Source: Anseranas semipalmata (Eukaryota > Chordata > Aves > Anseriformes > Anseranatidae). From it: a stretch of 64,000 bases of DNA. The notes below the pieces were generated by a model. It ran no database searches. It saw only the letters and a program-made list of their open reading frames with translations, and was not told the origin of the DNA. Location of the stretch: assembly GCA_013399115.1 (NCBI GenBank), contig VXAA01003318.1, positions 563,465 through 627,464 on the forward strand, in the 5' to 3' direction. Made by a program: the position numbers and the translations under genes. This document shows, piece by piece, positions 58,704-64,000 of this stretch. The stretch's first letter is position 1; each line of letters opens with the position of its first letter.

Positions 58704-61700
58704 CCTGCACTGGATTATTGGTCACTTCTACTTCACTTATTTGAGTGAGGTTTTTGATGTGTTCCCTGGGACAGAACCTGGCCCTCAGGTCTCATATACA
58801 ATTCAGAGTAATTCCGTTTAGCATTTCTGTGAACACTGTATAATTACAATAATTTCAGTTCTTGTTATCCTTTCAAGCTTGGCTAATCTGTCATTGTACT
58901 AGTTTGCTTTATTCACATAGAGACCATGACTAGCACTTAAGTCTAAAGTGAATGCACAGTATCTAGTTAATTTGTGCTTTCTTTCTCCCCCAGCTTTCTG
59001 TCTTTCCTGCTTTTTGGATGTTGTTTTCTTTTAGAAATGAATGGAAGTGTGTACCAGAAGATGAATGGAACCTTCACAACACCTTGTTCAGCTTTGTAGA
59101 GGGCTCTGGAAGAGTGGCTCCATGAAGTCTGGAAATGCTTAAAGAATAGGTACCTCCCCCCATTTCTTAACTGTATTCCTCATCCTCTTGATGGAGTTTC
59201 CTAGCCCTGAGGAGGGCCATCTGGACTGAGCCCAGGTAATTCAGGAGTCAGTTCACAATTGGATCAAATGTCCTTTCCTCAGCAAGAGAGAGAGAGAAGG
59301 GAGATATACTCCTCCTGTTAGAAAAGGTGGGACAGGTGCCTTGATGATAACAGTTGTATATACGTCAGAACTACTCCTTTTGTATTGGAGTTGTCTGTAT
59401 TTTCCTGCCTCTTAGAATAGGGCATCTTACAGGTTTTTGACCAATAGTTCTCTGCATCTGACATCCCTGACTGTTTCCAGAAGATTGCTGACAACCAACC
59501 ATGTTGTTTTCCCTTATTGGAAGTCATTCTTTTCTAAAAATTTTAGATTTTGCTATCTGAGCCTACAAAAGCACTAGGACTATGTGATTAGAGACAGAGT
59601 GTGGAATTTATCTAACTATATGTAAATGCATATGAAATGTAAAAGTCTGCAGTTATGGCAGTTACTGAGCAACCTTTTATGATCTGTGGATATGCAGTCA
59701 ATATAGTTAATGGATTGCAGGTATCAACTCTACTTATCTGAAAGCAGACATCTGAAATGTCAGATGGACTCTATCCATAACAGTGCTTGTATCTCTCCAT
59801 TGACTAGACAGGAGATGAGGTAAGATGAGAGCCCCTAGATTCTTTGTCTTGATCTATCACGGTGGTGGGGCAGTTTATAGAGGTGCTCTTCTGTATTTCA
59901 TCTTCCTTCTCATCTTGCCTTTCTTCTCTCCACTAAATATTGACAGGACTTTTCAGAGCAGACATGAATTATATCTGTTTGTTGAATATAAATTTTGATG
60001 GTTCTCATTGTAGCTTTGCCTGGGACACCATCTGCTGACATTTTGGAACTCCAGGAGAAAACTAGAACATTTCCAACAGCAAAGGTCTCCTGGAATTGTT
60101 GAAAGAAGACTGGAACAGTGGTTCTTCCTGCACTTTTTTTACCTTAAGGTATTTTTCTTCCTATCTGATTTCCAAAGAGGAGTCTGACTTTCATTTCATA
60201 TTGTCCCACCCCGTGGCATTTTTGACATTGGTGAGAAATGAGAAGCCATGAGTTGGAAAGGTGTCATCAAAACAATGACTAGATATACTTGGAAGAAAGG
60301 TTTATTATTTGGCTTGCTGCCACTAACAGCTGCTAATTATCAAGCAATTATGACCAGACATAATTTTTCAGTGTCTAAGCTGCCTCTTGGGTTCAATATC
60401 TGACTGAAGACAAAAGGTGGAAAAATTTTGAAGAGTTCAAAAAAGGCCAAGAGATGTATAAATATTTCCTCAGGGCATCCTTTGCTACCTTGAATTTAAG
60501 GCCAAAAGTTTGGCTATCACTGCCTCCTTAGAAAGCATTCTTGGCTCCAATAGTCTGATACATCTTTTTGCTCCTTGCTTCTCAAATAATCAGATCATAA
60601 AAGTAGTTTGGGAAATACATTTTGCATCTGTAACCCCAGTGATCTTTGGATGCTTCAGGAGTCAAATCTCCACATGGATTTGCCATGCTGAAGGCTGTGT
60701 GTTTGACTCAAAAATCCTTTGCACACAAATAAGAGGGCAACCAGTGCAAAATAATGGGGTTATAATACATTAACTAAGCAGGAAGCATGGAGATCGGCCT
60801 ATGCTGTGTCAGGAAACAATTTGTCTGTGGAAATGGCATGGCACAGTGCTAGGGAAGACAATGCTGCAAGCAATGTTCAGTAGGCTGGCTGCTCAAGAAG
60901 ATCCTACAGGGGCACTGTCAGTGAATCAATAGGCCTGATTTATCACTGTATTATATTAATTCTACTCCAGGGTGACTTCATTCAAGCCAGTGAATTTGTC
61001 CTAGGGAAAAATGGAGAAAAACAGTGCCTCATCCCTCTTGCTTTCTGCATGTGTTGCTTCCACAGAGCCACATTGATACTTTCAGTTCTGTCCTCTTCAG
61101 GACCCAGCTGTGACGAGGTGGGAGCTGGAAGCCTCTTAGAGTTGCTTGGAGGAGATGGGATATAATCCTGGTACTGGCAGAAGTTTCTGAACCCCAGGTT
61201 TGCCAGCTTATCCTTAAAAATCATTTCTGATGAAGTTATATGAATCTTACAGTGTGGTTCTCGGGAAGCAAGGCAATTGGAAAACAGGATTTTCTGTTGC
61301 GATGGAACACCAGAGGCTGTCACACCACTAAACTGAGAATAAACAGAGAAGAAAGCCTGCATGAGAATGCTATGAAAGTGGCTATAAATGAGGGAGGGAG
61401 TAAACTCTTGCCTCAAAACAAAGAGTTTGGCATTTGCCTGTAACAACATGCAGGTGCTTTGCCAGCATGAAGAATAGGATTGAGAACTGGAAATCTACAT
61501 CTCCATGTTCGTCTTTCAGCAGGCTTCCAAGCATACTCATTTTCATTCAAAATCACTACCAAGCTGTTTATGATAGATCTGTGCCAACTGCACTGTTTTA
61601 TGTAGCCATCTAAGCCAAATCGTTGTGACCTGATGTGACTCAGTTTTTAAAAGGGTGCGCCTTCAGAATTCTCATTTTCTTCAGTTCAAAGTGAAACACT

Positions 61701-62000
61701 GGGAAAAGTATTGGAATGGATTTGAAAACAGTGCAGCATTCTTATGCAGAGGCAAAAGTGCCATCCAGGCAGACGCTAGAAGAAAATATGTCTCGGGTGT
61801 GTTTTTCAAAATGAGTCTGAAATGTTCATTGGAAAAATGTCAGGAATCTTTGACTTAAGTAAACTAATTCACATGCTCTGATTTTGCCTATATCTGTGGT
61901 CTTGGGAAGTGAAAAAATAGGTTCTAAGGGCTCTGTTCCTGAAATTTGAGTTCACTTTTTGTTATCTGTATATACCTTTATTTAAGAGGGTATGTGGAGT

Positions 62001-62053
62001 CTGTTTTTTTTCTTTTTTTTTTTTTTCTCTCTCCATCTTTCTCTTTCTTCTTC
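62001..62053. repeat. Polypyrimidine tract (T-rich, then CT)
   Basis: T runs with single C interruptions pass into CTCTCT and CTTTCTTC over about 50 bases. Confidence 0.88.
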
Positions 62054-62596
62054 ATATTTCTCTGCATATGAATCTTATACTTCTATGTGAATTTAAAACC
62101 TGTTAGAGCTATGCAGAACAATTAAATGGAAAATGCTCCTTTTTTTTTTGGTTGAGTATACTGTTTTAGAATATCCCTTATTTATGTATTTAGTGGTTTA
62201 GATATGTTCTCATGCATAGGTAATAGGTGATTATGCATTTTATTCTTGTTTCCTCAAATACTACTAAACAGATCAACATAAAATTTTAATAAAGTTCTTC
62301 AAATTGAGATCAAATGCTTTCAGGCTCTTAAATCATTTTGATCAGCATAAGATGTTTTGATACTTAATTGAAATTTGTTGCTGTATTTCTCTTCAGTACC
62401 TCTACCTGTTTTTAGCTTCTGTGATTGAGCTGAACATTTTGGCATTGTCAGAACTTGTAATCAGCAGCTGGTCTAATGTGCAACACCACTTATTAGTGGT
62501 GTTGTATTGATTTGTGTTTTCAGACTTCCACTACAACAGATACCAATAAAAATGGCCGGTTTTGCCCACGCCAATCTGAGAGGTTTTTTCTTTCTT

Positions 62597-62635
62597 CCCC
62601 CCCCCNTTTTCCCCCCCCCCCCCCCTTTTTTTTTT
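62597..62635. repeat. C9-N-T4-C15-T10 homopolymer cluster
   Basis: Nine C, an N at 62606, four T, fifteen C and ten T in a row. On the other strand this gives two long G runs able in principle to form a quadruplex. The N sits at a boundary between runs and signals an unresolved call. Confidence 0.9.
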
Positions 62636-63270
62636 AAGTATAGTAGTTGATTAGATACTTCCTCCTGATGAAATTAGATTCAATAGCATAATTGATGAAA
62701 TAAGGAGGAGGAGATTACCCAACATAACCTTTTAGCTTGAATTTTTATTTGAATGGGGAAAGATTTTTTTGAATGTACTTGTTCCAGATAGTATCTACAT
62801 TTCTTAGAAACTTGCAGGGCTTTTTGTGGGAAACCCCCAAACTATTTTTGTGTGGCTTTGGCCAAAAATATTTGGTTTTCTCTTACCAAATTTCAAAAAG
62901 GTTGAATAGTTGGCTTTTCTGAAGGAAAGGCAATACTTTCCATAAAGAAAAGTTCCCATTTTCTTTCTAGTTCTGCTTTTTCATCTTCCTGACAAGCAAA
63001 AGAGTAGAAATGTACCTGGAAATACAGCTGTTGTATTACGAAATTTGAAAGTAAAAATAAGACTTACAATTTCAAAGTTTTTGCCTGTTGCAGCACCAAT
63101 CAGTGCCAATATATTAGGCTCACACTTTCACTTAAATGCAAGCGCATATTAGTGTTTCTGACACTGCATCATGGCAAATGTTGTTATGGCGTATTTCCAA
63201 ATGATACCCGTCACTGAAGTATAGAACATGTGGTTGTCTAAATAATCTGTACTGTTGCCAAAAGGGAGCA

Positions 63271-64000
63271 GCTGCCTTTTTGATACTGTTTCCCACAGCA
63301 TTCTCCTGGAGAAACTGGCTGCTCATGGCTTGGACGGGTGTACTGTTCGCTGGGTAAAAAACTGGCTGGATGGCTGGGCCCAAAGGGTCATTTTCTATGA
63401 CAAAGTGACATGCTTAGTGGACGAGGGAAAGGCTGTGGATGTGGTCTACCTTGACTTCAGTAAGGCTTTTGACACCATTTACCACAGCATTCTCCTGAAG
63501 AAACTGGCTGCTCATGGCTTGGACTGGCGCACGCTTCGTTGGGTTAGAACCTGGCTGGGCGGCCGGGCCCAAAGAGTCGTGGTGAATGGAGTTAAATCCA
63601 GCTGGAGGCCAGTCACTAGTGGTGTCCCCCAGGGCTCAGTATTAGGGCCAGTTCTCTTCAATATCTTTATCAATGATCTGGATGAGGGGATCAAGTGAAC
63701 CCTCAGCAAGTTTGCAGACAACACCAAGTTGGGTGCATGTGTTGATCTGCTCGAGGGTAGGAAGGCTCTGCAGGAAGATCTGGATAGGCTGGACCGGTGG
63801 GCCAAGGCCAACTGTATGACGTTCAACAAGGCCAAGTGCTGGGTCCTGCACTTGGGGCACAACAACCCCAAGCAGCGCTACAGGCTGGGAGATGAGTGGC
63901 TGGAAAGCTGCCTGTCAGAGAAGGACCTGGGAGTATTGGTTGATAGTCGGCTGAATATGAGCCAGCAGTGTGCTCAGGTGGCCAAGAAGGCCAACAGCAT
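63271..64000 (+). pseudogene. CR1 LINE ORF2 reverse transcriptase, partial, with internal tandem duplication; continues past window end
   Basis: The plus strand encodes CR1 reverse transcriptase: [18 protein letters not shown], then [10 protein letters not shown] (motif A, about 63450-63475), [11 protein letters not shown] and [24 protein letters not shown] (motif B), then FADN at 63711-63722 where FADD is expected. '[21 protein letters not shown]' (in two parts) and 'EKDLGVLVD' follow. The frame is open from about 63277 to the window end except for one TGA at 63696-63698. The catalytic Asp of motif C is changed to Asn, so the enzyme would be dead. It is 5' truncated near 63271. A 113-bp block (63277-63389) repeats at 63466-63578 with a 189-bp period, in frame. 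It is GC- and CpG-richer than its neighbours, as expected of the youngest copy. Confidence 0.93.
63277..63578 (+). repeat. Partial in-frame tandem duplication inside CR1 (period 189 bp)
   Basis: The block encoding [19 protein letters not shown] through WAQRV (63277-63389) recurs as [19 protein letters not shown] through RAQRV (63466-63578). The offset is exactly 189 bases at both ends checked (CACAG at 63294 and 63483; GGGCCC at 63376 and 63565). The 76 bases between are the normal upstream part of the unit (FYDKVT to DFSKA). The two copies differ at roughly one base in six by eye. Confidence 0.85.

Larger units (their letters stand above)
55896..63270. other. Mostly single-copy noncoding DNA with simple repeats
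   Basis: No gene is supported. It holds a GT repeat (56587-56602), a candidate noncoding exon (57741-57860), the (CA)18 repeat (58664-58699), a pyrimidine tract (62001-62053) and a C/T homopolymer cluster with an N (62597-62635). The second longest window frame, 155 codons on the minus strand at 60982-61449, has no recognisable domain and lies within chance expectation. Confidence 0.55.

Noticed and set aside
63255..63698. 147-codon plus-strand frame as a host gene
   Set aside because: It is the CR1 reverse transcriptase; the TGA at its end is a lesion in the element, not a natural stop.
1..64000. CpG island or promoter
   Set aside because: CpG is sparse throughout; the only denser patch (63340-64000) is inside the young CR1.
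1..64000. Endogenous retrovirus or LTR pair
   Set aside because: I saw no paired long terminal repeats, primer-binding site, or gag/pol/env-like frame. The only RT-like segments are CR1 type.
1..64000. tRNA, rRNA, snRNA genes or a CRISPR array
   Set aside because: No tRNA box B motif in a cloverleaf context, no rRNA-like stretch, and no regularly spaced direct repeats were seen.

Overview
The window is vertebrate, and almost certainly bird, nuclear DNA with no complete protein-coding gene. The main evidence is a set of CR1 non-LTR retrotransposon copies. Their 3' ends carry the avian hallmark (repeats of an ATTCTGTG-type octamer, or its reverse complement CACAGAAT, and one ATTCT pentamer tail). 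There are no recognisable L1 or Alu copies, the sequence is AT-rich with few CpGs, and introns or intergenic spacers dominate. I cannot fix the species. No operons, CRISPR arrays, tRNA or rRNA genes were found.

Layout. 1-11.4 kb is mostly single-copy DNA with one MIR/L2-like relic (7.9-8.0 kb) and a candidate signal-peptide exon (8.09-8.19 kb). Two very decayed CR1/L3-type copies, old enough to predate birds, lie at 11.5-11.9 kb and 21.7-22.65 kb. Between them at 17.35-19.13 kb is a nested, reverse-strand CR1 complex with recognisable endonuclease, linker and reverse-transcriptase remnants. Further CR1 3' ends lie at 27.5-27.9 (+), 29.2-29.3 (+), 38.05-38.43 (-), 46.15-46.37 (+) and 50.43-50.66 kb (-). 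The right edge (63.27-64.0 kb) holds the youngest-looking element, a plus-strand CR1 reverse-transcriptase segment. It carries an in-frame partial tandem duplication with a 189-bp period and runs off the window.

Between repeats there are simple repeats (CA, AT, TTTTC, ATTT and homopolymers, three of them interrupted by single Ns). Several AT-rich stretches are dense in homeodomain- or POU-like motifs and look like candidate conserved noncoding elements (best at 40.69-41.06 kb). The longest open frame is 223 codons including the first ATG region, on the minus strand at 40.0-40.7 kb, with no recognisable family.

How it may work together. Nothing here forms a pathway. Four plus-strand segments have good splice-site pairs: 8091-8190, 48048-48074, 55769-55882 and 57741-57860. 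The first also encodes a signal-peptide-like N terminus ending at a phase-1 donor. The window could therefore be the intron-rich 5' part of a large plus-strand gene or lncRNA, but this is inference and needs RNA or cross-species data.
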